A DNA stretch of 33,963 nt from Eubacterium sp. MSJ-13 (GTDB lineage Bacteria > Bacillota > Clostridia > Lachnospirales > Lachnospiraceae): NCBI RefSeq assembly GCF_018918235.1, contig NZ_JAHLQE010000093.1, positions 1 through 33,963 on the forward strand, in the 5' to 3' direction. Below are positions 10,117-17,758 of this stretch, one piece after another (the first letter of the stretch is position 1; each line of letters begins with the position of its first letter). The translations under genes and the position numbers were made by a program. The notes below the pieces were generated by a model. It worked only from the letters and a program-made list of their open reading frames with translations, had not been told where the DNA came from and made no database searches.

Positions 10117-10965
10117 TTATAAGTTAGTTATCTGACCTTCACCTGAAAGTCTCTGGATATGAATCGTCAGATATGATATTTCCTCCAATGATACAATGTA
10201 CTTCCTGCTGGCTTTGAGATAATCCCTTATCCTGAGTGCACATCTGTAACTTTTTGGAAACTCATCTTTTACTATCATGGTAAGTCTGTCATCCGCATCA
10301 TCACCATAAGCTTCATTTTTTACAACTCTTGCAAGGAAGTGTTTCAGATGAATGATAAAACGCTCATAATATAAACTCTCCCTGTCAAGCTCTTTTCCAA
10401 ATGTATATCCTACTATATTTACAATATCCTTTGTGATCGCCGGAATATTAACGGTCTGCATCATATCTGCATCAATCTGGGCATTTAATATATGAAGTGC
10501 AAAAAATCCTGCCTCATCCTCTGAAAGTTCAATCCCCAAATCTTCTTTTATGATATCAAGTGCACCTTTTCCGGCTTCAAACTCTTTTTGATAAAATCTT
10601 TTGATCTCCCACAAAAGTGCATTTTCAACGACAATGCCCTTCTTGAAACGGGTAATCGCAAAATTAAGATGATCGGTAAGCGTTATGTAGATTATCTTGC
10701 TCAGTTTCATTCCAAACTTTTCTTTTGCCATAGCTATTATCTTATTGGCAGTCTGAATATACTCATATGGTATATCTTTAAGTAATTCTTCAAGCCTGCT
10801 CACACTCTCATCCGGCATCGAAAACTTTTTCTCAATCTTTGACTCATCAAGAATATCTCCATTTTTCTTGCCAAAGCCTAAACCTTTTCCCATAACAACA
10901 ATCTCTTTGCCTTTCTCATCACAGGCACTTACGACATTGTTATTTATAATTTTTAAGATCCTCAC
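10117..10965 (-). CDS. licT: LicT/BglG-family transcription antiterminator
   Basis: This 282-residue RNA-binding regulator stabilises RAT hairpins so that polymerase reads through terminators. The N-terminal CAT RNA-binding domain (about 1-56) carries KIINNNVV and VVMGKGLGF, followed by two PTS regulation domains (about 65-170 and 171-280). The phosphorylatable histidines fall at H98, H158, H206 and H269, close to the LicT positions 100, 159, 207 and 269. In the family, phosphorylation through the PTS tunes activity by sugar and HPr state. The start is GTG 10965 with GGGGGA just upstream; this gives the family N-terminus (RILKIINNN), whereas an upstream TTG falls before the ribosome binding site. 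RAT sites lie both before and after the gene, which implies autoregulation. Confidence 0.9.
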   Translation of the reverse strand: MRILKIINNNVVSACDEKGKEIVVMGKGLGFGKKNGDILDESKIEKKFSMPDESVSRLEELLKDIPYEYIQTANKIIAMAKEKFGMKLSKIIYITLTDHLNFAITRFKKGIVVENALLWEIKRFYQKEFEAGKGALDIIKEDLGIELSEDEAGFFALHILNAQIDADMMQTVNIPAITKDIVNIVGYTFGKELDRESLYYERFIIHLKHFLARVVKNEAYGDDADDRLTMIVKDEFPKSYRCALRIRDYLKASRKYIVSLEEISYLTIHIQRLSGEGQITNL

Positions 10966-11025
10966 TCTTCTTCCCCCGGACAAAACAACAAAAGTTTTCC
11001 GAGTTTTTCAAAAAGAAAAAAAACA

Positions 11026-11168
11026 TTACTGTTCACACCTACAGTGCGACCAGCAACGATTACAGCCAATCTTAAATGCATCTACGATGCATGGGGCTGT
11101 AATCCTGCAAAATTCACTCATTGGTGCATAGCTTGACAGCCAGTGTCAAGCTTGCAAGTGAACAGTAA
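11026..11168. repeat. 143-bp structured element with terminal inverted repeats (MITE-like or structured RNA)
   Basis: The ends are 11-bp inverted repeats: TTACTGTTCAC (11026-11036) and GTGAACAGTAA (11158-11168). Inside are a 10-bp stem GATTACAGCC/GGCTGTAATC (11058-11067, 11095-11104) enclosing ATGCATC/GATGCAT (11076-11082, 11086-11092), and a 9-bp stem AGCTTGACA/TGTCAAGCT (11130-11138, 11144-11152). Short A-runs flank both ends on the plus strand. No reading frame fills it. It lies in the licT leader, between the RAT-controlled terminator and the licT start. On the minus strand the outer stem runs into eight Ts and could act as a further terminator. A non-autonomous transposon relic and a genuine leader RNA are both possible. 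Confidence 0.55.
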
Positions 11169-11175
11169 CAAAAAA

Positions 11176-11246
11176 ACTGCATTACACCTGTCCTCAAACA
11201 ATAGTAATATATAAACTACGTTCAATATTCAACGGTGCAACCCAGT
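11176..11246 (-). terminator. Conditional terminator in the licT leader
   Basis: On the minus strand ACTGGGTTGCACC (11246-11234) pairs with GGTGTAATGCAGT (11188-11176): 12 of 13 positions pair, two as G-U. Seven Ts follow. The 5' arm overlaps the 3' end of the upstream RAT, so the two structures exclude each other. Confidence 0.65.
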
Positions 11247-11284
11247 CTTGCCTAATATGTATGATATACAATCAGTAACAATCC
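11243..11284 (-). promoter_or_regulatory. RAT antiterminator site ahead of licT (extended loop)
   Basis: The RNA begins GGATTGTTACTGAT, an exact match to the 5' half of RAT sites, and ends ATTAGGCAAGACTG, close to the GGCAAAACC half. CTGAT pairs with ATTAG, and the usual small loop is replaced by an extra TGTAT/ATACA stem. The lower stem is weaker than in the ptsI copy. Its overlap with the following terminator supports the call. Confidence 0.65.
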
Positions 11285-11316
11285 AGTTCGCTTTCGCAAC
11301 TTGTTTCGTTGTTAAT

Positions 11317-11345
11317 ATATTACTATTGTAAATATAGTTCGTCAA
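11317..11345 (-). promoter_or_regulatory. Sigma-A-type promoter for licT
   Basis: TTGACG (11345-11340), a 17-bp spacer and TAATAT (11322-11317) on the minus strand. Transcription would start near 11310, giving a leader of about 345 nt that contains the RAT, the terminator and the 143-bp element. The position just upstream of the RAT fits. Confidence 0.6.
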
Positions 11346-11405
11346 GTGTTTTTTGTATTTTTGCTGTTTTGTATAAATTTTAAAGTCTTTTTTTGTGCAA
11401 TTTCA

Positions 11406-11870
11406 CTAAAATTGAAGATTTTTAAATTTACGCTCAGCTTCACGCCTCTGATCTTTCTTCGCTATATCCTGTCTTTTGTCGTACAGTTTTTTACCTTTTG
11501 CAAGACCAATCTCGACTTTTACAAGGCTTCCGCTGAAATATACGCTCAGTGGCACTACCGTATACCCCTTCTGTGCTATCTGACCTTCAATCTTTCGTAT
11601 CTCACTTTTGTGAAGGAGAAGTTTACGCACTCTCAACGGATCTTTGTTAAATATATTTCCTTTTTCATATGCAGGAATGTGCATATTGTAGACATAAACT
11701 TCTCCCTTTTCGATTCGTATAAAGGCTTCCTTTACACTGCATCTTCCCATCCTGAGCGATTTAACCTCAGTTCCCGCAAGCGAGATTCCAGCCTCATACT
11801 TATCTTCTATAAAATAATCGTGATATGCTTTTTTATTGTTTGCTATCAGTTTTTTTGTCTGTTTTGCCAT
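11406..11870 (-). CDS. smpB: SsrA-binding protein SmpB
   Basis: This 154-residue partner of tmRNA binds its tRNA-like part and brings it to stalled ribosomes for trans-translation. The sequence is typical at full length: [22 protein letters not shown], split here as [11 protein letters not shown] and [11 protein letters not shown] (about 19-41), then [22 protein letters not shown], and a basic tail with [20 protein letters not shown] that enters the decoding centre. The ATG follows GAGGT at a slightly long spacing. The start is 15 bases after the rnr stop codon, so rnr and smpB form one unit; RNase R degrades the defective mRNAs freed by this pathway. I did not find ssrA next to it. Confidence 0.96.
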   Translation of the reverse strand: MAKQTKKLIANNKKAYHDYFIEDKYEAGISLAGTEVKSLRMGRCSVKEAFIRIEKGEVYVYNMHIPAYEKGNIFNKDPLRVRKLLLHKSEIRKIEGQIAQKGYTVVPLSVYFSGSLVKVEIGLAKGKKLYDKRQDIAKKDQRREAERKFKNLQF

Positions 11871-11885
11871 AACTACTAACTACCT

Positions 11886-14546
11886 CTATTTACTTCTTTG
11901 ATTTTTCTTTGCCTGTTTAGCTTTTTTCTTTGCTTTCTTTTTTGCCTTATTTAAGGCTCTCTTTTTTGCTGCTCCGGTAAGTTTCTTTACTTCATGTTCT
12001 ACCTGTGCTTCTGCGGCTGCTTTGGCAGCTTTCTTTTTAGCTTTTTTCTTTCTGTATTCAAATGCCTTTAAAGCTTTTTCTTTCGCTTCAATAAGAGCCT
12101 TCTGTTTTGCCTTTGTAACTGCCTTGTTCTTTGAATCCTTTGTTTTACTCTCTGATGCTTTTGAAGTTTTTCTTACCTTTCTGCCGCCTGATGAAGCTAT
12201 TTTTTCTTTACTTCTGCGGCTTTTTCCTTTTGCCTTCTTCTCTCTGCCTGAAGAATGTGAAGCCTCTATTTCTGACTCTCGTTTCTTCCTTCTTAAAGAG
12301 CTGCCTCTTTCCTGTCCTGATGCATCCCCTTTAACGGCAGCACCATTGCCATGCTCTTTATTTTTTCCAGCAATAACACCATCATTTGCAGCACCACTGT
12401 CAGAAAGTTCATCCGCATCACTCTCACATACAGTAAAGTCTATAGTTTTCGTTAGTTTGTCAACTGCTGAGACAGTTACCTTTATCGGCTCACCGAGTTT
12501 ATAGGACTTTCCGGTACGCTCGCCTACCATCCTGTACTTTTCTTCCTCAAAGTAATAATAATCTCCCGGAATGTCGGCAACTCTCACCATTCCCTCTACT
12601 GTGTTTGGAAGTTCAACATACATTCCCCATGTAGTTACGCCTGAGATAACACCGTCAAAGCTCTGGCCGATAAACTGTTCCATGTACTCAGCCTTTTTCA
12701 TCTTCTCAACTTCACGCTCTGCATCATCAGCCCTTCTCTCAAGCCTGCTCGCAGCCTCCGCAACCTCCGGAAGAATCTGATTGTAGTGGCCTATCCTCTT
12801 GTCATTCATCTTTCCGTGGATATTTTCCTTGATTATGCGGTGTATCTGAAGGTCAGGATATCTTCTGATAGGAGAAGTGAAATGACAGTAATACTTCATC
12901 GAAAGTCCGAAATGCCCTCCACACTGTGTCATATACTTTGCCTGTTTCATGGAACGAAGTGCCAGTCTGCTTATAAGAGCCTCCTCCGGCTTTCCCTCTA
13001 CAGATTTTATAAGTTTCTGTATCTCTTTCGGATGAATCTCACCATCTGAATTTACCTTTAAAGTATAACCAAAGTTCTCTATGAAAACTCCAAGCTGGTT
13101 TATCTTTTCCTCGTCAGGTTCTTCATGAACACGATATACAAATGGAAGCTCCTGCCAGAAATACTCTTCTGCGACAGTCTGGTTTGCTGCAAGCATAAAC
13201 TCCTCAATGATACGGTTCGCATTGTTTCTCTCATATTCTTTTATCTCAAGCGGTCTGCCTTTTTCATCAAGGATTATCTTGCTCTCAGGAAAATCAAAAT
13301 CAATAGACCCCCTCTTAAATCTTCTTTCCCTTAATATATCAGCAAGTTCATACATAAGCTCAAACATAGGAATAAGTTCTTTGTACTTCTCCCTTTCTTC
13401 CTCGTCTTCAAGCTCAACTATCTTGTGCACACTTGTGTATGACATTCTTCTGTCTACATTTATTACACTTTCCTCTATACTGTGTCTTACTATCTCTCCC
13501 TTTTCATTGATATCCATCATACATGAGAGGGCAAGTCTGTCTACTCCCTCATTAAGCGAGCAGATACCATTTGACAGTTTGTGCGGCAGCATCGGTATGA
13601 CCCTGTCTACAAGATATACACTTGTACCTCTCTTAACTGCTTCTTTGTCAAGTGGTGAACCCTCGGTTACATAATTTGATACATCTGCTATATGAACACC
13701 GAGATGATATATGCCATTTTCTTTTGTAAGAGATACAGCATCGTCAAGGTCTTTTGCATCCTCACCGTCAATCGTGACCATCTGAAGATTTCTATAATCG
13801 CTTCTTCCCGTCTTTTCTTCCTCTGCTACCTCATCCTCGATATTTTCTACCTGATCCATAACCTCGTCAGGATATTCCTCAGGAAGTCCATAAGCCTTTA
13901 TGACTGACAGGATATCCACCCCCGGATCATTTATGTGGCCGATGATCTCAAGTATCCTTCCCTCAGGATTTGATATATCACTGCCATAATCAGTAATCTC
14001 AACAACTACCTTATGTCCGGTGATAGCACCTTTGCTCTCTGCTTTAGGGATATAAATATCTCTGCCAAACTTCTGATTGTCAGGTACAACAAATCCAAAA
14101 CTCTTACTTTTTGAATATGTTCCAACAAGAATATCAGTTCCACGCTCTACGATAGATATTACCTCACCTTCGCGTCTTTTTCCATGTGCTCTTTCATCAA
14201 TGACTACATGAACCGTATCTCCATCTATCGCACCTCTCGTCTTGTGTGCAGGGATAAATATATCCTCATCATCACCTTCAACACGGACAAAACCGAAACC
14301 TCTCTGAGTCCCCATAAACTTTCCGACAAGGATATTCTCCGAAAGCGGTTTTATCTTTCCTTTAAGGTCAAGCTGTATTTTTCCTTCGCTGTACAGTTCA
14401 TCAAGTACAGACCTGAAATCCTTTTTTTCTTTTGCCGGAACCTGTAATACAACAGCCATCTCCTTTGTTGACATAGGCGTATAACTTTTTGAATTTACAA
14501 ATTCAAGTATCATATCTTTTTTGCTGTTTAAATCTTCTCTATTCAT
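11886..14546 (-). CDS. rnr: Ribonuclease R
   Basis: This 886-residue processive 3'-5' exoribonuclease works in structured RNA decay and with tmRNA. Domains in order: N-terminal winged helix (about 1-65), two cold-shock-like domains (about 70-200), RNB catalytic domain (about 250-575) and S1 domain (about 625-705). The RNB metal-binding aspartates are in VTIDGEDAKDLDDAVSL (D260, D266, D268, D269). The later RNB motif HFTSPIRRYPDL and the S1 start GVISGVTTWGMYVELP are clear. Residues from about 715 to the end are an unusually long low-complexity tail, rich in Lys, Arg, Ser and Ala and ending in KKAK-type repeats. Basic RNase R tails aid RNA unwinding, but this one of about 170 residues is long for the family. 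The ATG has GGGGG upstream. Confidence 0.96.
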   Translation of the reverse strand: MNREDLNSKKDMILEFVNSKSYTPMSTKEMAVVLQVPAKEKKDFRSVLDELYSEGKIQLDLKGKIKPLSENILVGKFMGTQRGFGFVRVEGDDEDIFIPAHKTRGAIDGDTVHVVIDERAHGKRREGEVISIVERGTDILVGTYSKSKSFGFVVPDNQKFGRDIYIPKAESKGAITGHKVVVEITDYGSDISNPEGRILEIIGHINDPGVDILSVIKAYGLPEEYPDEVMDQVENIEDEVAEEEKTGRSDYRNLQMVTIDGEDAKDLDDAVSLTKENGIYHLGVHIADVSNYVTEGSPLDKEAVKRGTSVYLVDRVIPMLPHKLSNGICSLNEGVDRLALSCMMDINEKGEIVRHSIEESVINVDRRMSYTSVHKIVELEDEEEREKYKELIPMFELMYELADILRERRFKRGSIDFDFPESKIILDEKGRPLEIKEYERNNANRIIEEFMLAANQTVAEEYFWQELPFVYRVHEEPDEEKINQLGVFIENFGYTLKVNSDGEIHPKEIQKLIKSVEGKPEEALISRLALRSMKQAKYMTQCGGHFGLSMKYYCHFTSPIRRYPDLQIHRIIKENIHGKMNDKRIGHYNQILPEVAEAASRLERRADDAEREVEKMKKAEYMEQFIGQSFDGVISGVTTWGMYVELPNTVEGMVRVADIPGDYYYFEEEKYRMVGERTGKSYKLGEPIKVTVSAVDKLTKTIDFTVCESDADELSDSGAANDGVIAGKNKEHGNGAAVKGDASGQERGSSLRRKKRESEIEASHSSGREKKAKGKSRRSKEKIASSGGRKVRKTSKASESKTKDSKNKAVTKAKQKALIEAKEKALKAFEYRKKKAKKKAAKAAAEAQVEHEVKKLTGAAKKRALNKAKKKAKKKAKQAKKNQRSK

Positions 14547-14712
14547 ACAAACACCCCCTGCTGTTCAGATTTTTCATATAACATGCATTTCACACCTGTC
14601 TACATGTCAGAATCTTTTTAATTCTATACTATACATATTTTTATTTATATTATATCCTATATCTTATAATGAAACAATGACTTTATAATAAGCACTATAA
14701 TTTTTTAAAGCA

Positions 14713-14750
14713 AAAACTCACCGACATTTTATTTTATACCGGTGAGTTTT
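14713..14750 (-). terminator. Terminator after the acidic membrane protein gene
   Basis: AAAACTCACCG (14713-14723) and CGGTGAGTTTT (14740-14750) form an 11-bp stem with a 16-nt loop, starting 8 bases past the stop codon. On the minus strand TTTTTGC follows. It ends the lipoprotein-cheV-acidic protein run and isolates it from rnr. Confidence 0.8.
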
Positions 14751-14757
14751 AATTTCT

Positions 14758-16788
14758 TTATTTATTTGCTATTTTATTAACTTTATTAGTGTAATCATTT
14801 CCACTTAAACTAAGTATATTATACGCCTGTGATTTTGACAGACCAAATTCTTCTGACAAAATATCAAGTATCTTTTGATATATACCCTCAAGTTTATCTT
14901 CTATCTCAAGGTCATATGCAGCTTTTTTATTTTCATCATACTTTCTTAATCCCATAAGAAGTGAATCTAAAGCTTCAGGATATTTTTTAACATTTTCATA
15001 ATTCTGATATGCATCAAGTGAATGTTGAACCTTCATAAGCGTTACTATCTTCTGATACTGTTCAGGATCTTTTTTATTCATGTTAGTTCCGATAGCTGCT
15101 TCATATGCCTGAGAATATCTGCTCATATCATAGTAGTTATCTGCCTTCTTTTTATCAAGACTGCTTCCAAAACTGTTTGTCAGAATTATCGTTCCGGCAA
15201 GAAAAACTATTCCCAAAACAGCAACTATAGCAACACCAACTTTATTAAGTTTTCCAACTACCTCCTGAGCCTCTGCCTCTTTTTCGGCTTCTTTTTTAGC
15301 AAGTTTTTCGGCTTTTTTTGCAGCCTTTTCTTCGGCTTTTTTAGCTTTCTTTGCAGCCTTTTCCTCAGCTTTTTCCGCCTTAATTTTCGCCTTTTCTTCT
15401 TTTTTCTGAGCTTTTTCAAGTGCTTTTTCTTCTTTTAGTTTTTCGGCTTCCTCAAGCTTTGCGGCTTCATCTTCTTTTGCCTGTTTTTCAGCTTCCGCAA
15501 TCTCATCAGTAACTACATTTCCAAACACTTTTTTTAAAAATCCAGGCTTTTTTGTCTCTTCCTGCTTTTTTTCTTCTTTTGGAAGAATATCTGCAATATC
15601 CTCAGCACCTGATTCATCTACTGACATATCAGGCAGATCATTTATATCCGGTATCTCATCTCCAGAATCACTATCAAGACTCATGATATCCTCGGAATTT
15701 GAATCATCGCCTAACATTCCAAGAAGATCTGCAATATTATCGTCCCCAGACTTGTCACTTTCCTGTGCTTCATTTTCTGATGTATCGTCAACTTCCTGTT
15801 CTCCTCCGTCTATAGAGCCATTTATATCTAAATTATCCAACAGACCACCTAACATATCATCCATATTTTCACTACCTGTATCCTGACTTTCCCCGTCGGA
15901 TCCTTCCTGCAGCATTGACATTATATCATCAACCGGTTCACCACTATCCTGTGTAGACACCGTATCATCTGCCACTTCTGTATCATTTTCAAGAATTGAC
16001 ATTATGTCATCTGCCGAATCATCTTGCTCTGGCATTGCAGCTTCCTCTGATTCAGGCTCACTTTCAAGCATAGACATTATGTCGTCCATTGAATTGTCTT
16101 CTCCCTCTGATGAAGCATTGTCAATATCTACTGACTCACCCTCATCAACAGATACCGACTCATTATTTACCGGCTCACCATTATCAACAGATACCGACTC
16201 ATCATTTACCGACTCACCTTCATCAACAGCTATTGACTCATCATTTGCCGGCTCACTCTCATCAGCAGATACTAGCACCTCATCATCTACTGGCTCATTT
16301 ATATTATCCGGCATAGGCACTTTAGCATCTGAAGAGACATCAGACACATCTGCAGTAATATTTTGCGTGTTTATGTCTTCACTGCCGTCAGACACCTTTT
16401 CATCTTTTATAAACTGCTTAGCATCAATTTTAGGAACTGTTGTCTCAATATCATTCCCCTCTGAAACTTCTGGTTCAGTCACATCATCTTCTGTTATCCC
16501 AATATTAGGCAGAGGAATATCCAGATCATCTTCTTCATTCATATCCTTAAGAGCCGAATCATCCAGCTTGATAGATGCAGCAATCTCCGGTATGGCAGAC
16601 AGATCGTCCGTTTTATCAAGTTCATCTAGTTGTGGCAGTCCTTCAAGGCTCGTAAGATCATCATATTCTGCAAATTCATCAAGGCCGTCATAAACATCAT
16701 TTTGTGAATCATCCTGATTATCTTCCTTTAAGCCATCCTTTTCAATATTGTCTTCTTCTCTCAATCCACTTTTCTCCTTGTCCACCAT
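14758..16788 (-). CDS. Acidic membrane-anchored protein with repeated DDIMSML motifs, unknown function, cheV neighbour
   Basis: I do not recognise this 676-residue protein as a named family. Residues 1-402 are highly acidic and probably disordered. They contain three 13-residue tandem repeats (182-220, NDESVSVDEGESV type) and a series of hydrophobic islands in acid: DDIMSML (235-241), DDIMSIL (260-266), DDIMSML (287-293), DDMLGGLL (310-317), IADLLGML (352-359), EDIMSL (366-371) and EDIADIL (396-402). These resemble the EIDALL motif at the N-terminus of FliM. Residues 403-515 are a Lys/Glu/Ala helix, 517-541 a single membrane segment, and 545-676 a helical, possibly TPR-like domain. Positive charges before the membrane segment suggest that the acidic part is cytoplasmic. 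The start is 5 bases past the cheV stop codon, so the two are co-translated. A chemotaxis role is inference from context and motif. Confidence 0.75.
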   Translation of the reverse strand: MVDKEKSGLREEDNIEKDGLKEDNQDDSQNDVYDGLDEFAEYDDLTSLEGLPQLDELDKTDDLSAIPEIAASIKLDDSALKDMNEEDDLDIPLPNIGITEDDVTEPEVSEGNDIETTVPKIDAKQFIKDEKVSDGSEDINTQNITADVSDVSSDAKVPMPDNINEPVDDEVLVSADESEPANDESIAVDEGESVNDESVSVDNGEPVNNESVSVDEGESVDIDNASSEGEDNSMDDIMSMLESEPESEEAAMPEQDDSADDIMSILENDTEVADDTVSTQDSGEPVDDIMSMLQEGSDGESQDTGSENMDDMLGGLLDNLDINGSIDGGEQEVDDTSENEAQESDKSGDDNIADLLGMLGDDSNSEDIMSLDSDSGDEIPDINDLPDMSVDESGAEDIADILPKEEKKQEETKKPGFLKKVFGNVVTDEIAEAEKQAKEDEAAKLEEAEKLKEEKALEKAQKKEEKAKIKAEKAEEKAAKKAKKAEEKAAKKAEKLAKKEAEKEAEAQEVVGKLNKVGVAIVAVLGIVFLAGTIILTNSFGSSLDKKKADNYYDMSRYSQAYEAAIGTNMNKKDPEQYQKIVTLMKVQHSLDAYQNYENVKKYPEALDSLLMGLRKYDENKKAAYDLEIEDKLEGIYQKILDILSEEFGLSKSQAYNILSLSGNDYTNKVNKIANK
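16129..16245. repeat. Three tandem 39-bp coding repeats
   Basis: Three in-frame 39-bp units encode residues 182-194, 195-207 and 208-220 of the acidic protein (NDESIAVDEGESV, NDESVSVDNGEPV, NNESVSVDEGESV), with a partial fourth unit before them. High DNA identity between units suggests expansion by slippage or unequal recombination. There are no spacers, so this is not a CRISPR array. Confidence 0.85.
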
Positions 16789-16793
16789 TAAAC

Positions 16794-17708
16794 TTATTCT
16801 GCCTGCTCATTTCCAACAAGCTTATCTATTGCAGAAACAAGCTGGCCTATCTCAGGTTTTGAAAGCTGTGCATCCGCACCAAGCTGTTCACCTTTAATCT
16901 TCATTTCTTCATTTACAAGTGATGAGAATATAACTACAGGTATATGATTCATATCATTATTATCTTTAACAAGCTTTGTTAAGCGGTGTCCATCCATCTG
17001 AGGCATCTCTATATCAGTTATAATACATGCAACTTTTGAATCAAGATCTCCGCTTGCATTATACTCCTGAAGTTTATCCCAGCACTCTTTTCCATTGGCA
17101 GTAGTAGTCAGGTTTGTATATCCTGCCTGTTCAAGACAATTTACTATCATTTTGCTAAGAAGTGCTGAATCCTCTGCAATAAGTATCGGAGTTTCATTTC
17201 TCGTTCTATGTGTCATTCTCTCAATATCAGATACTTTAAGTCCTGTCTCAGGATTTATATCTGAAACAATCTTTTCAAAATCAAGTATAATGATCAGCTT
17301 ACCATCAATTCGTATAATACCTGTCGCCATTCCCTCACCGGCAGTATTTATTGTAGAATCAGGTTTTACAATATCTGACCATGATACTCTATGTATTCCC
17401 AAAACTCCATTTACATGAAATGCTGTATTCAGCTTATTAAAATTTGTGACTATATACATATCTCCCTCCGGTGTCTCCGGCTTTGGAAGATGTAAACATT
17501 CTGCCAGATCTATAATCGAAATAATTTCATCTCTAGGCATAAAAATTCCTTCTATACGCGAATCTGCATTCGGTATAGGAGTTGGTGTCTGAAAAGAAAT
17601 AATCTCTCTTATCTTTGCTACATTTATTCCATAATAATTGTTTGCAACACGAAACTCCAATATCTCAAGTTCATTTGTTCCGCTCTCCAATAAAATTCCT
17701 GTTTCCAT
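16794..17708 (-). CDS. cheV: Chemotaxis protein CheV (CheW-receiver fusion)
   Basis: This 304-residue coupling and adaptation protein joins receptors to CheA. An N-terminal CheW-like domain (about 10-155; FRVANNYYGINVAKIREII, GIFMPRDEIISIIDLA) is followed by a receiver domain (about 173-300). In the receiver, E179/D180 form the acidic pocket, D232 in ITDIEMPQMDG is the phosphoacceptor, and K284 in LSKPE is the conserved lysine. CheV phosphorylation by CheA mediates adaptation in Bacillus. The protein has the usual length. The acidic membrane protein gene follows after 5 bases and a lipoprotein gene precedes by 50. No other che or fli genes lie in the window apart from the MCP. Confidence 0.94.
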   Translation of the reverse strand: METGILLESGTNELEILEFRVANNYYGINVAKIREIISFQTPTPIPNADSRIEGIFMPRDEIISIIDLAECLHLPKPETPEGDMYIVTNFNKLNTAFHVNGVLGIHRVSWSDIVKPDSTINTAGEGMATGIIRIDGKLIIILDFEKIVSDINPETGLKVSDIERMTHRTRNETPILIAEDSALLSKMIVNCLEQAGYTNLTTTANGKECWDKLQEYNASGDLDSKVACIITDIEMPQMDGHRLTKLVKDNNDMNHIPVVIFSSLVNEEMKIKGEQLGADAQLSKPEIGQLVSAIDKLVGNEQAE

Positions 17709-17758
17709 ATATCCGTACCTCCACTATATGTCTGGATATGTCCAGACCTTATCTATTA

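Noticed and set aside
11044-11050. GTGCGAC resembling a group II intron 5' end
   Set aside because: The surrounding element is only 143 bp, has no domain V or maturase, and its ends are simple inverted repeats.
10966-11405. tmRNA (ssrA) expected beside smpB
   Set aside because: No tRNA-like ends, no tag reading frame and no TTCGA T-arm were found. The structure is explained by the RAT, a terminator and the 143-bp element.
15022-15438. A 138-codon Phe/Leu-rich frame on the plus strand
   Set aside because: It is the antisense of the Lys/Glu/Ala helix of the acidic protein. Apparent hydrophobicity comes from AAA/AAG read backwards.
16129-16245. CRISPR array
   Set aside because: The units are directly tandem without spacers and are coding.
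16004-16693. A 229-codon open frame on the plus strand opposite the acidic protein gene
   Set aside because: It is serine-rich translation of the reverse complement of Asp/Glu codons, with no family resemblance or ribosome binding site. It is a compositional shadow.
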